Shown: positions 31,688 through 40,325 of the stretch, in pieces | Layout of the letters: the number at the start of each line of letters is the position of its first letter | Position numbering within the stretch: the stretch's first letter is position 1 | NCBI RefSeq assembly: GCF_014641735.1 | Contig: NZ_BMIH01000003.1 | Coordinates: 1 to 64,000 of the forward strand | Reading direction: 5' to 3' | DNA: 64,000 nt | Origin: Sphingomonas metalli | GTDB lineage: Bacteria > Pseudomonadota > Alphaproteobacteria > Sphingomonadales > Sphingomonadaceae | Translations under genes and position numbers: made by a program | Notes under the pieces: model-generated | The model's input: the letters and a program-made list of their open reading frames with translations, nothing else | Databases searched by the model: none | What the model was told of the DNA's origin: nothing

Positions 31688-32661
31688 GCCGCTGCCGCCT
31701 GCGCCTGGACCCGCGCGCCTTCCCGTTCGGCCAGCATGGCCTTCACGGCGATCAGAAACCCCTGCACGTCCGCGACCGAGGAGGGGATCGCCTTTCGCAG
31801 CGTGGCAAAGCCGTGGATGTTGCCGGCAGCCTCGCGATAGACCGCCTCGACGCCCGCCTCGATCAGCCTGGCGGCATAGGTCCGCCCCTGGTCGCGCAAC
31901 GGGTCGCGCCCCGCCGTCACGATCACCGCGGGCGGCATGCCGGCGAGCGGCGCCCGCATCGGCGAGGCGCGCATATGCGTGATGTCCGCGGCATAGGCGT
32001 CGCCGAACCACAGCATCGCCGCCTTGGTCAGCGAATAGCCTTCGGCAAACTCCTCGAAGCTCGGATAATGGCCGCTCGGATCGGTGACCGGGTAGATCGG
32101 CGCCTGGAGCAGGACGGGGACCTGCGCGGGCGCGTCCCGAAGGGCCATGGCGGTGGTAATGGTCAGCATCCCGCCCGCACTGTCGCCCATCAGCACCAGC
32201 GCCGTCGGCGTCAGCCCCGATTCGGCCGGTCCCTCAGCGACCCAGCGCGCCGCCGCCTCGGCATCGTCCGGCGCCGCCGGCCAGCGATGCTCGGGCGCCA
32301 AGCGGTACTCGACCGACAGCACCGGCAGGCCGAGAGTCCGCGCGACCTCCGCACACAGGCTGGCATGCGTGTCGACCGTGCCGAACACGAAGCCGCCGCC
32401 ATGATACAAGACGACGACCGGTCCCGGCACCCGATGCTCCTCGGCATCGAACAGCCGCGCCGGGATCGGCCCGGCAGGCGAGGGGATGGTCAGCCGCCGG
32501 TCGACGGCGAGTGGGCCGACCGGCGGCTCGACCAGATCCTTGCTGGCGGAGAACATCTGCCGGGCCGTGACCGGATCGACCTCGTAGGTCCTCGGTCCGG
32601 GCAGCCTGTTGAGATAGTCGAGGAAGCGCCGCACATCGGGCCGCACGAAAGGTTCGCTCAT
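31684..32661 (-). CDS. Alpha/beta hydrolase, HSL-type esterase
   Basis: A 325-aa esterase of the hormone-sensitive-lipase family. The oxyanion hole motif is YHGGGFVFG, the nucleophile elbow GDSAGG (Ser), and the later Asp and His lie in AGRDPLRDQGRTYA and AAGNIHGFATL. It starts at ATG (MSEPFVRPDVRRFLDYLNRL), 10 bp from the first possible start of the divergent deacetylase-like gene. Probably cleaves short acyl esters; the physiological substrate is unknown. Confidence 0.88.
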   Translation of the reverse strand: MSEPFVRPDVRRFLDYLNRLPGPRTYEVDPVTARQMFSASKDLVEPPVGPLAVDRRLTIPSPAGPIPARLFDAEEHRVPGPVVVLYHGGGFVFGTVDTHASLCAEVARTLGLPVLSVEYRLAPEHRWPAAPDDAEAAARWVAEGPAESGLTPTALVLMGDSAGGMLTITTAMALRDAPAQVPVLLQAPIYPVTDPSGHYPSFEEFAEGYSLTKAAMLWFGDAYAADITHMRASPMRAPLAGMPPAVIVTAGRDPLRDQGRTYAARLIEAGVEAVYREAAGNIHGFATLRKAIPSSVADVQGFLIAVKAMLAEREGARVQAQAAAA

Positions 32662-32671
32662 TCTTCCTCCG

Positions 32672-33607
32672 ATGGCGACAGCGCCGGACGCTTCCTACCT
32701 AGGATGGGTGATCCCCATCGTCCATCACCCCGCCTATGTCACCGAGGTCCCGTCCCGCTCCACCTATCGCTGGGGGAAGAACGGTGCGATCCGCGATCTG
32801 CTGCAGGCCGAAGGCGCGCGGATCGACTGGCATAGACCCGAACCGATGCCACGCCGCTGGCTGGAGGCGGTGCACGACCCCGACTATGTGGACGAAGTGC
32901 TCGCCGCCGCGGTGCCTGCCGTCAAGACGCGGCGGATCGGCTTTCCCGTCACGCCGCCGGTCGCCGCGCGCGCCGCGATGGTGCCGGGCGGCACCTGGCT
33001 GGCGGCGATGCTGGCGCTGGACCATGGCTTTGCCGCCAACAGCGCCGGCGGCAGCCACCATGCCCTGCACGAGACGGGTGCGGGCTATTGCATCTTCAAC
33101 GACCTGGCGCTCGCCGCGGTGCGGCTGGTCGAGGAAGGCACGGTCGCGCGGGTGCTGGTCGTCGACGTCGATGTCCATCAGGGCGACGGGACCGCGGCGC
33201 TGACCGCGGGCCGGGCGGACATCGCCACCTATTCGATCCATGCCGAGAAGAACTTCCCGGCGCGCAAGGCCCGGTCGACGCTGGACGTCGGCTTGCCCGA
33301 CGGCGTCGGCGACGACGCCTATCTGGAGGCGCTGGAGCGCACGCTGGTGCCTCTCCTCGACGCGTTCGCGCCGTCGCTCATCCTGTATCAGGCGGGCGTC
33401 GATCCCCTGGCGGAGGACCGGCTCGGCCGTCTGGCGCTGACCGAGGCGGGGCTGGTCGCCCGCGAGCGGCTGGTCGCGCGACTGGCGCGGGCGCGCGGTC
33501 TTCCGCTCGCGAGCACCGTGGGGGGCGGCTATGGCGACGATGTCATGGCGATCGCGGCACGGCACGTGCGCGCCATCCTGACGCTCGGCGAGGCGTTCGG
33601 GCACTGA
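32672..33607 (+). CDS. Histone deacetylase/acetoin-utilisation family hydrolase
   Basis: A zinc-dependent deacetylase-fold enzyme of up to 311 aa. The active-site blocks are NSAGGSHHALHETGAGYCIFNDLALAA (paired His) and VDVDVHQGDGTA (Asp-x-His zinc ligands), with YQAGVDPLAEDRLGRLALT later. Conserved sequence begins IPIVHHPAYVTEV, so GTG 32708 may be the true start rather than ATG 32672. Members deacetylate polyamines, acetoin-pathway enzymes or small molecules. Its divergent neighbour is an esterase; the photolyase follows after 27 bp. Confidence 0.88.
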   Translation: MATAPDASYLGWVIPIVHHPAYVTEVPSRSTYRWGKNGAIRDLLQAEGARIDWHRPEPMPRRWLEAVHDPDYVDEVLAAAVPAVKTRRIGFPVTPPVAARAAMVPGGTWLAAMLALDHGFAANSAGGSHHALHETGAGYCIFNDLALAAVRLVEEGTVARVLVVDVDVHQGDGTAALTAGRADIATYSIHAEKNFPARKARSTLDVGLPDGVGDDAYLEALERTLVPLLDAFAPSLILYQAGVDPLAEDRLGRLALTEAGLVARERLVARLARARGLPLASTVGGGYGDDVMAIAARHVRAILTLGEAFGH

Positions 33608-33634
33608 TCCACGATAGCGCGCGTTGGGCCGGGC

Positions 33635-34993
33635 ATGGCCGACCCCGTCATCCTCTGGTTCCGTCAGGACCTGCGCCTCGCCGACCAGCCCGCCCTGCTC
33701 GCCGCCGCCGAGGCCGGTCCCGTCATCCCCGTCTATGTGCTCGACGATGACGGCCCGGGCGACTGGAAGATCGGCGGCGCGCAGCGCTGGTGGCTGCACC
33801 ACAGCCTCGCCTCGCTCGACGCGTCCCTCAGGGAGAAGGGCAGCCGGCTGATCCTGCGCCGTGGTCCGGCGGCCGAGGTGCTGACGGGCCTGATGGACGA
33901 GAGCGGCGCCGGCGGCATCCATGCCCTGACCCATTACGAGCCCTGGTGGCGCAAGTCGGAGGCGGCGCTCGGCGACCGTCTCTGCCTGCACGACGGCAAC
34001 CAGCTGACCCGGATCGAAGACGTCACGACGGGGTCCGGGCAGCCCTTCCGCATCTACTCCTCCTTCTGGAAGGCCGCGCAGGGCCATCTGCCGCCGCCGC
34101 ATCCCGAGCCCGCGCCCCGATCGATCCCGGCGCCGTCGCACTGGCCGAAGAGCGAGACGCTGGCGTCATGGCAGCTGCTGCCGACCAAACCCGACTGGTC
34201 GACCGGGTTCGACACGGACTGGACGCCCGGAGAAGCGGCAGGCCAGGACCGGCTGAAGGCGGTCGGCGAGCTGATCGGTACCTATGCCGATGCGCGCAAC
34301 ATGCCTGCCAAGGAGGGGACGACGCGCCTGTCGCCGCACCTGCATTTCGGCGAGGTCTCCGCGCGCGCGGCGTGGCATGCGACCGGCCGCCACGAGGCGA
34401 CCAGCTTCCATCAGGAGCTGGCGTGGCGCGACTTCACCCGCGGCGTCACCCTCGCGCTGCCCGACTATGCGGAAAAGAACGGCCGCCCGCGTTACGACAC
34501 GCTGCCATGGCGGAAGGGCGCAGCGGCGCAGCGCGACCTGAGGGCCTGGCAGCAGGGCCGCACCGGCTATCCGATCGTCGATGCCGGGATGCGCCAGCTG
34601 TGGCAGAGCGGCTGGATGCACAATCGCGTGCGGATGATCACCGCCAGCTTTCTGGTGAAGCATCTGCTGCTCGACTGGCGGGAGGGCGAGCGCTGGTTCT
34701 GGGACTGTCTGGTCGATGCCGACTACGCCAACAATGCCGTCAACTGGCAATGGGTCGCCGGGACCGGAGTCGACGCCAATATGTTCAGCCGCATCATGGC
34801 GCCGCTGACCCAGTCGGAGAAGTTCGACGCCGGCGACTATATCCGCCACTGGGTGCCCGAGCTGAAGGACGTGCCCGATCCGGCCATCCATGATCCGGAA
34901 GACGCCGGGTGCAGGCCCAAAGCCTATCCCGACAAGATCGTCGGCCATCGCGAGGCGCGCGAGCGGGCGCTGGCGGCCAATCGGGCGGTTTAG
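33635..34993 (+). CDS. phrB: Deoxyribodipyrimidine photolyase
   Basis: A 452-aa class I CPD photolyase/cryptochrome family protein. N-terminal antenna domain MADPVILWFRQDLRLADQPALLAA; FAD domain blocks GTTRLSPHLHFGEVSARAAWHA, YPIVDAGMRQLWQSGWMHNRVRMI, and NAVNWQWVAGTGVDANMFSRIM, covering the Trp electron path and flavin contacts. It repairs UV-induced cyclobutane pyrimidine dimers using blue light. Length and motifs are complete. It could in principle be a cryptochrome, but the repair residues favour photolyase. Confidence 0.93.
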   Translation: MADPVILWFRQDLRLADQPALLAAAEAGPVIPVYVLDDDGPGDWKIGGAQRWWLHHSLASLDASLREKGSRLILRRGPAAEVLTGLMDESGAGGIHALTHYEPWWRKSEAALGDRLCLHDGNQLTRIEDVTTGSGQPFRIYSSFWKAAQGHLPPPHPEPAPRSIPAPSHWPKSETLASWQLLPTKPDWSTGFDTDWTPGEAAGQDRLKAVGELIGTYADARNMPAKEGTTRLSPHLHFGEVSARAAWHATGRHEATSFHQELAWRDFTRGVTLALPDYAEKNGRPRYDTLPWRKGAAAQRDLRAWQQGRTGYPIVDAGMRQLWQSGWMHNRVRMITASFLVKHLLLDWREGERWFWDCLVDADYANNAVNWQWVAGTGVDANMFSRIMAPLTQSEKFDAGDYIRHWVPELKDVPDPAIHDPEDAGCRPKAYPDKIVGHREARERALAANRAV

Positions 34994-35021
34994 CGTCGAA
35001 CGCGATCAGCGGTGCTCACTG

Positions 35022-35089
35022 CCGTTCGCCCTGAGCGCAGTCGAAGGCAGCTCTTCACAAGGTGCTTCGACTGCGCTCGGCACGAACGG
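35022..35089. repeat. REP-like palindrome, CCGTTCG/GTCGAAG family
   Basis: CCGTTCGCCCTGAGCGCAGT then CGAAGG, and its inverse GCTTCGACTGCGCTCGGCAC ending in GAACGG, flank a short loop. A related palindrome occurs at 42136-42247. It fills the gap between photolyase and the cyclopropane synthase gene. Confidence 0.75.
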
Positions 35090-35154
35090 TTGCTGACGCT
35101 CATTGGCAACCAACCCTAGCGCCCGCCGCCCGGTCGGTGCATGGGGCCGCCGGT

Positions 35155-36345
35155 ATGGGCGGGACGAATGCAGCGCGGCGGATGATATCGGGGCCTTTCC
35201 ACCGGTTGCTCGACCGCATCGATCGGGGGCTGGAGCAGGGCGCGATCGAGGCGACGCTGCCGGACGGGACGGCGCGCATCCTGGGTGGTCGCACCGACGG
35301 ACCGGTTGCGGTGGTGGCCGTGCGCCGCTGGCGCGCCCTGTGGAAGCTCGCGACCGGCGGCTCGATCGGCTGGTACGAGGCGTGGGCGGCAGGGGACTGG
35401 GGCAGCCCCGACCCGGTGCCGCTGTTCGACCTGTTCATGCGCAATCGCACCAGCCTCGGCACCGCGGCGCGCGCCGGCCGGCTGGGCGGACTGGTCAGCC
35501 GGGCGTGGCACCGCCTGCGCCGCAACGACCGGAGCGGCGCGCGGGCGAACATCGCGGCGCACTATGATCTCGGCAACGACTTCTACGCGGCCTGGCTCGA
35601 CCCGAGCCTGACCTATTCGAGCGCGATCTTCGCCGCTCCGGATGAGCCGCTCGCCGACGCGCAGCGGCGCAAGCTGCAGGCCGTCCTCGACCGCACCGCG
35701 ACTCGCCCGGGCGAGCAGCTGCTGGAGATCGGCTGCGGCTGGGGCTCGTTCGCCGCACTCGCCGCGGGGCAGGGGCGGCGGGTCGATGCGCTGACGCTTT
35801 CGGCCGAGCAGAAGGCGCATGTCGACGCGCTCGATCTGTCCGGCGTCGCGGTCATGCTCACCGACTATCGCGACATAGCCGGCCAGTATGATGGCGTCGC
35901 CAGCATCGAGATGGTGGAGGCGGTCGGGCAGGAATATTGGGCCGCCTATCTCGACGCCATCGTCCGCGTGCTGAAGCCCGGCGGGCGGGCCGCAATCCAG
36001 TATATCAGCATCGCCGACGACGTCTTTCCCGCCTATGCGAGCAACGCGGACTTCATCCAGCGCTACATCTTTCCGGGCGGCATGCTCCTCTCGGAAAGCC
36101 GGTTCCGGGCGCTGGCCGAGGCGCGCGGACTCCTCTGGCAGGACCGGACCGACTTCGGCCAGGACTATGCCGAAACGCTCCGGCGCTGGCGGCTGCGTTT
36201 CGACGCCGCCGACCGCGCGGGCCGCCTCCCGTCTCGGCTCGACGCGCGCTTCCGGCGGATGTGGCGCTATTACCTGATGTACTGCGAGGGCGGGTTCCGC
36301 GGCGGCGGCATCGATGTGGCGCAGGTGACGCTCGTCAAACCCTGA
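35155..36345 (+). CDS. cfa: Cyclopropane-fatty-acyl-phospholipid synthase
   Basis: A 396-aa SAM-dependent enzyme that adds a methylene bridge to unsaturated membrane lipids. Blocks: ANIAAHYDLGNDFYAAWLDPSLTYSSAIF, SAM-binding LLEIGCGWGSFAALAA, VASIEMVEAVGQEYWAAYLDA and PGGMLLSESRFRAL. I chose ATG 35155 because upstream sequence is REP repeat; ATG 35182 (MISGPFHRLLDRI) is also possible. The C-terminal YYLMYCEGGFRGGGIDVAQVTLVKP is typical. Confidence 0.92.
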   Translation: MGGTNAARRMISGPFHRLLDRIDRGLEQGAIEATLPDGTARILGGRTDGPVAVVAVRRWRALWKLATGGSIGWYEAWAAGDWGSPDPVPLFDLFMRNRTSLGTAARAGRLGGLVSRAWHRLRRNDRSGARANIAAHYDLGNDFYAAWLDPSLTYSSAIFAAPDEPLADAQRRKLQAVLDRTATRPGEQLLEIGCGWGSFAALAAGQGRRVDALTLSAEQKAHVDALDLSGVAVMLTDYRDIAGQYDGVASIEMVEAVGQEYWAAYLDAIVRVLKPGGRAAIQYISIADDVFPAYASNADFIQRYIFPGGMLLSESRFRALAEARGLLWQDRTDFGQDYAETLRRWRLRFDAADRAGRLPSRLDARFRRMWRYYLMYCEGGFRGGGIDVAQVTLVKP

Positions 36346-36372
36346 ATCGCGGCGTGGCGCGGCCGGTGCGAT

Positions 36373-37086
36373 TCAGCCGACGCGCTCGCGGTGATTGACC
36401 GGAAAGCCGTCGACCGACAGCCGCAGGATCGCCTCCGCCACCGTTTCGGGCGGCTTGACCGAGGCCGGATCCTCGCCCGGATAGGCCCGCGCCCGCATCG
36501 TGGTGCGCGTCGCGCCGGGATCCAGCACGGCCACGCGGGTCTTGCTGATCGCCTCGACCTCGTCGCCATAGGCGCCCAGCAGCGTCTCGAACGCCGCCTT
36601 GGATGCGCCATAGGCGCCCCAATAGGCGCGCGGTTCGCGGCCGACGCTGGAGGTCACTCCGATCACCTTGCCCGCCGCGGCCCGGCGCAGCATCGCGTCG
36701 AAGGCCGCCAGCATCGCCGCCTGCGCGCTGACGTTGAGCGTCAGCACCCGCGCGAACTCCTTGGGATCGATCGCGGGCACCGCCGCGAGGCTGCCGAGCA
36801 TCGCCGCATTGAGGACGAGCACGTCGAGGGCCTTCCACCGCTCGCCCACCGCCGCAGCGAGCTTGGCGATCGAATCGGTCTCGGTCAGGTCGAGCGGCGC
36901 GATCGTCGCCGATCCGCCCGCGTCGAAGATCGCCTGCTCGACATCCTCCAGCGCGTTGCCGGTCCGCGCCGTGATCACCACATGCGCGCCCGCCGCGCCG
37001 AGCGCACGGGCGGTCGCCGCGCCGATACCGCGGCTGGCGCCGGTCACCAGCGCCAGCTGGCCGGCGAGGGGCTTGTCCGTCGTCAT
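36373..37086 (-). CDS. SDR-family oxidoreductase
   Basis: A 237-aa short-chain dehydrogenase. NAD(P) motif VTGASRGIGAA, NNAG-equivalent LVLNAAML, and catalytic YGASKAAFE (Tyr-x-x-x-Lys) with Ser in GVTSSVGRE. Substrate not predictable. It is followed (upstream on the minus strand) by purF with 4 bp between stop and start, suggesting co-transcription with purF, perhaps only by proximity. Confidence 0.9.
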   Translation of the reverse strand: MTTDKPLAGQLALVTGASRGIGAATARALGAAGAHVVITARTGNALEDVEQAIFDAGGSATIAPLDLTETDSIAKLAAAVGERWKALDVLVLNAAMLGSLAAVPAIDPKEFARVLTLNVSAQAAMLAAFDAMLRRAAAGKVIGVTSSVGREPRAYWGAYGASKAAFETLLGAYGDEVEAISKTRVAVLDPGATRTTMRARAYPGEDPASVKPPETVAEAILRLSVDGFPVNHRERVG

Positions 37087-37090
37087 CGAC

Positions 37091-38548
37091 TCAATTCACC
37101 CGTTCGGCCAGCAAGGCAAACTGGTCGACCACCGACGTGTCGTCCTGATCGGTCAGCGTCGTCGGATAGTCGCCGGTGAAGCAGGCGTCGCAATAGCTCG
37201 GCCGGATATCGGCGCGCCGCGCCTCGCCCAGCGCCTTGTACAGCCCGTCGATCGAGACGAAGGCCAGGCTGTCCGCATGGATGAAGTCGGTCATCCCGCC
37301 CAGGTCGAGCTTCGCGGCGAGGAGCTTGGCCCGCTCCGGCGTGTCGACGCCGTAGAAGCAACTGTGCCGCGTCGGCGGCGAGGCGATGCGCATATGCACC
37401 TCCGCCGCGCCGGCATCGCGCATCATCTGCACGATCTTCAGGCTGGTGGTGCCGCGGACGATCGAATCGTCGATCAGCACGACGCGCTTGCCCGCGATCA
37501 GCGCGCGGTTGGCATTGTGCTTCAGCTTGACGCCCAGATGGCGGACCTTGTCGCCCGGCTGGATGAAGGTCCGGCCGACATAGTGCGAGCGGATGATGCC
37601 CAGTTCGAACGGAATGCCCGACTGCTGGGCATAGCCGATCGCCGCGGGCACGCCCGAATCGGGCACCGGGATGACCAGGTCGGCCTCCACCGGCGCCTCG
37701 ATCGCCAGCTGTGCGCCGATCTCCTTGCGCACCGAATAGACCGAATGGTCGCCCGCGATCGAATCGGGACGCGAGAAATAGACCCATTCGAAGATACAGG
37801 GCCGCGGGCTCACCGGGGCGAAGGGCTTGATCGACCGGATCTCGCTGCCCTGCACGATCACCATCTCGCCCGGCTCGACCGCGCGCTCGAAGGTGGCGCC
37901 GCACACGTCGAGCGCGACCGTCTCCGAGGCGAAGATCACCGCATCGTCCAGCCGGCCCATCACCAGCGGCCGGATGCCGAGCGGGTCGCGGCAGGCGATC
38001 ATCCCCTCCGGCGTCATCACGATCAGCGAATAGGCACCCTCGATCTGCTTCAGCGCGTCGATGAAGCGGTCGAGCAGGGTCCGATAGTTGCTGGTCGCGA
38101 CCAGATGGATGATCGTTTCCGTGTCGGAGGTCGACTGGAAGATCGAGCCGCGGCGAACCAGCTCGCGGCGCAGCTTCATCGCGTTGGAGATGTTGCCGTT
38201 ATGGGCGATGGCGAAGCCGCCGGTCGCCAGGTCGGCATAGAGCGGCTGGACGTTGCGCAGCGCCGTCTCGCCGGTGGTGGAATAGCGGACATGGCCCGCC
38301 GCGACGGTGCCGGGCAGGCTGCGGATCACCTCGTCCCGGTCGAAATTGCCGGCGACGTGACCCATGGCGCGATGGGTATGGAAGAGGTGGCCGTCGAACG
38401 AGGTGATGCCCGCCGCCTCCTGGCCGCGATGCTGCAGGGCGTGAAGGCCGAGTGCGGCAAGCGCGGCGGCGCTGTCACTGCCCGATACGCCGAAGATGCC
38501 GCACTCTTCGCGCAGCTTGTCGTCATCGAAGGGGTGGGTGGTCAGCAT
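37091..38548 (-). CDS. purF: Amidophosphoribosyltransferase
   Basis: A 485-aa enzyme for the first committed step of purine synthesis (PRPP + glutamine to phosphoribosylamine). After a short propeptide MLTTHPFDDDKLREE the N-terminal nucleophile Cys16 begins CGIFGVSG, exposed by processing. Glutaminase blocks: HALQHRGQEAAGI, GHVRYSTTG, IAHNGNISN. The PRPP-binding loop VVLIDDSIVRGTTS is in the C-terminal domain, and the Fe-S type cysteines (RHSCFYGVD; SYCDACFTGDYP) indicate the Bacillus-like, iron-sulfur class. Confidence 0.95.
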   Translation of the reverse strand: MLTTHPFDDDKLREECGIFGVSGSDSAAALAALGLHALQHRGQEAAGITSFDGHLFHTHRAMGHVAGNFDRDEVIRSLPGTVAAGHVRYSTTGETALRNVQPLYADLATGGFAIAHNGNISNAMKLRRELVRRGSIFQSTSDTETIIHLVATSNYRTLLDRFIDALKQIEGAYSLIVMTPEGMIACRDPLGIRPLVMGRLDDAVIFASETVALDVCGATFERAVEPGEMVIVQGSEIRSIKPFAPVSPRPCIFEWVYFSRPDSIAGDHSVYSVRKEIGAQLAIEAPVEADLVIPVPDSGVPAAIGYAQQSGIPFELGIIRSHYVGRTFIQPGDKVRHLGVKLKHNANRALIAGKRVVLIDDSIVRGTTSLKIVQMMRDAGAAEVHMRIASPPTRHSCFYGVDTPERAKLLAAKLDLGGMTDFIHADSLAFVSIDGLYKALGEARRADIRPSYCDACFTGDYPTTLTDQDDTSVVDQFALLAERVN

Positions 38549-38679
38549 GGCCTGCACTTCTGGGGGAAGGGGGTTCGCGGGCCATATAGGGTCGATCCCC
38601 CCGCTTGTCGCCTGTTTGTCACGAAAGACCGGAGCGATCCGTCGCACGGCGCGTTCGGCCCGCGAACCGGAGGTGCGCG

Positions 38680-38931
38680 ATGGCGAAGGATCACGGCCCG
38701 CAGATCAAGGACGATGCGCTGTACGAGGAGCTGAAGAAGCAGGGCGCCTCGTCCGAAAAGGCCGCGCGCATCGCCAATGCCCGCGCCGCCGGCACGCTGA
38801 AGCACAATAGCGAGCGCCTGGAGGACCGGACCAAGGCCGATCTGATGAAGGAAGCGGCCAGGATCGGCATCGAGGGCCGGTCGAAGATGGACAAGGCCGG
38901 ACTGGTCAAGGCGATCCGCAATCACGGCTGA
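38680..38931 (+). CDS. Small Rho-N-like (DUF7218-type) protein
   Basis: An 83-aa basic protein, MAKDHGPQIKDDALYEELKKQGASSEKAARIANARAAG, ending in a helical region ADLMKEAARIGIEGRSKMDKAGLVKAIRNHG that resembles the Rho-termination-factor N-terminal/SAP-like fold. GGAGG lies 8 bases before ATG. Such proteins are stress-associated or DNA/RNA-binding in actinobacteria and proteobacteria; the function here is unproven. Confidence 0.8.
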   Translation: MAKDHGPQIKDDALYEELKKQGASSEKAARIANARAAGTLKHNSERLEDRTKADLMKEAARIGIEGRSKMDKAGLVKAIRNHG

Positions 38932-38986
38932 CGCGTGACGCGGCGGAAAGGTGACGCGGCGAAAGTGCGCCGGTAATGCGGTGGCG

Positions 38987-39346
38987 ATGACCGACGCACT
39001 CGATACCTCGCTCGCCTTCACCCCGCGTTTCGACGCCGCCGGTCTGGTGACCGCGGTCGTCACCGATCCCGCCGGCGCGCTGCTGATGGTCGCGCACATG
39101 AACGAAGCGGCGATCGCCACGACCCGCGCGACCGGGAAGGCGACGTTCTGGTCGCGCAGCCGCAACCGGCTGTGGAAGAAAGGGGAGACGTCCGGCAACG
39201 TCCTCCATGTCCGCGAAATGCGGGTCGATTGCGATCAGGACGCGCTCTGGCTGATCGTCGATCCCGCCGGCCCTGCCTGCCATACGGGCGCGACCAGCTG
39301 CTTCTATCGCCGTGTCACCGATCAGGGGCTCGAGCGGATCGCATGA
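38987..39346 (+). CDS. hisI: Phosphoribosyl-AMP cyclohydrolase
   Basis: A 119-aa enzyme of histidine synthesis that opens the adenine ring of PR-AMP. Signature blocks: [58 protein letters not shown] (metal ligands) and [13 protein letters not shown] (zinc cysteines). Chosen ATG 38987 begins [11 protein letters not shown]; an upstream in-frame ATG lacks a ribosome site. Its stop overlaps the following lipoprotein gene. Other his genes are not in the window. Confidence 0.93.
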   Translation: MTDALDTSLAFTPRFDAAGLVTAVVTDPAGALLMVAHMNEAAIATTRATGKATFWSRSRNRLWKKGETSGNVLHVREMRVDCDQDALWLIVDPAGPACHTGATSCFYRRVTDQGLERIA

Positions 39347-39846
39347 CGCGCTGGTTGCCGGCCCTTGCCCTCATCTCGCTCGCCGGCTGCGGCAGCAGCG
39401 AGGGGGTGCAGAACGAGGCCGTCGCCGGCGGCGCGGGGGCGCAGCTGGAGGCGGCGGCGGTCGGGCAGGGGCTGGTCGGCGACCCCCAGAGCGGCTCGCC
39501 CATCGGCTCCTGGGCGCGCGAGGGCGACCGGCTGTGCATCGCCGATGGCGCCGGCGGCGCGCAGCGGATCGGCATCGTCAGCGACTATGGCGACGGGCAG
39601 GGATGCGACGCCGGCGGCACGCTGGTGCGGCAGGGGCAGCGGCTGCGGGTGACGCTGGGTGCGTGCCGTTTCGAGGCGAGCTACAACGGCGATCGCATCG
39701 TCTTCCCCGGCGTCATGCCGCCCGAGTGCGAACAACTCTGCCGCGGCCGCGCCTCGCTGGCCGGGCTGGAGGTCGATCGCCAGAGCGAGTCGGCGTCCGA
39801 GGCGGCCACGCTCCGACTGCGCGGCGGCAAGCGCCCTTGCGAATAG
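39343..39846 (+). CDS. Hypothetical lipoprotein
   Basis: A 167-aa protein with lipoprotein signal [16 protein letters not shown] (lipobox LAGC). The mature part contains repeated Gly/Ala, three further cysteines ([24 protein letters not shown]) and short beta-rich blocks such as [32 protein letters not shown]. No known domain. ATGA overlap with hisI indicates co-translation, a common linkage that does not show function. Confidence 0.7.
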   Translation: MTRWLPALALISLAGCGSSEGVQNEAVAGGAGAQLEAAAVGQGLVGDPQSGSPIGSWAREGDRLCIADGAGGAQRIGIVSDYGDGQGCDAGGTLVRQGQRLRVTLGACRFEASYNGDRIVFPGVMPPECEQLCRGRASLAGLEVDRQSESASEAATLRLRGGKRPCE

Positions 39847-39850
39847 GCGT

Positions 39851-39872
39851 TTGACGTTGACGTAAGCGTCAA
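39851..39872. promoter_or_regulatory. Inverted repeat operator upstream of MerR gene
   Basis: TTGACG at 39851-39856 and CGTCAA at 39867-39872 are inverse arms around TTGACGTAAG, ending 4 bp before the MerR start. MerR-type regulators bind similar dyads in their own promoters. It lies so near the ATG that translation may begin further downstream (39886 or 39916). Confidence 0.5.
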
Positions 39873-39876
39873 GTAC

Positions 39877-40311
39877 ATGACGCTCATGGCCGATGCCGCT
39901 TCCTATGCCCGGATCATGCCCCGCGACGATCGCGAGAGCTATTCGATCACCGACCTGTGCGCCGAGTTCGACGTTACCGCCCGCGCGCTCCGCTTCTACG
40001 AGGATGAGGGGCTGATCGCGCCGCTGCGTCGTGGCACGCAGCGCATCTATTCGCACCGCGACCGCGCCCGGCTCGCCTGGATCCTCCGCGGCAAGCGCGT
40101 CGGCTTCTCGCTCGGCGAGATCCGCGAGATGATCGACCTCTACGATCTGGGCGATGGCCGCCGCGTCCAGCGCCAGGTGACGGTTGAGCGCTGCCGCACC
40201 CGCATCGCGACGCTGGAGGCGCAGCGGCGCGACATCGACGCCGCCATCGCCGAACTCACCGACTTCATCGCGACTGTCGAAAACGGCAGCGCCACCGCAC
40301 CCGCTTGCTGA
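39877..40311 (+). CDS. MerR-family regulator
   Basis: A 144-aa regulator with MerR DNA-binding domain YSITDLCAEFDVTARALRFYEDEGLIAPLRRGTQRIYSHRDRARLAWILRGKRVGFSLGEIREMIDLY followed by a coiled-coil dimerisation helix (ERCRTRIATLEAQRRDIDAAIAELTDFIATV). It resembles the LiuR/acyl-CoA-linked MerR group. It sits 14 bp before an acyl-CoA dehydrogenase gene, which it probably controls, responding to an acyl-CoA or amino-acid breakdown product. Confidence 0.87.
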   Translation: MTLMADAASYARIMPRDDRESYSITDLCAEFDVTARALRFYEDEGLIAPLRRGTQRIYSHRDRARLAWILRGKRVGFSLGEIREMIDLYDLGDGRRVQRQVTVERCRTRIATLEAQRRDIDAAIAELTDFIATVENGSATAPAC

Positions 40312-40325
40312 GGGATTAGAGAGAG

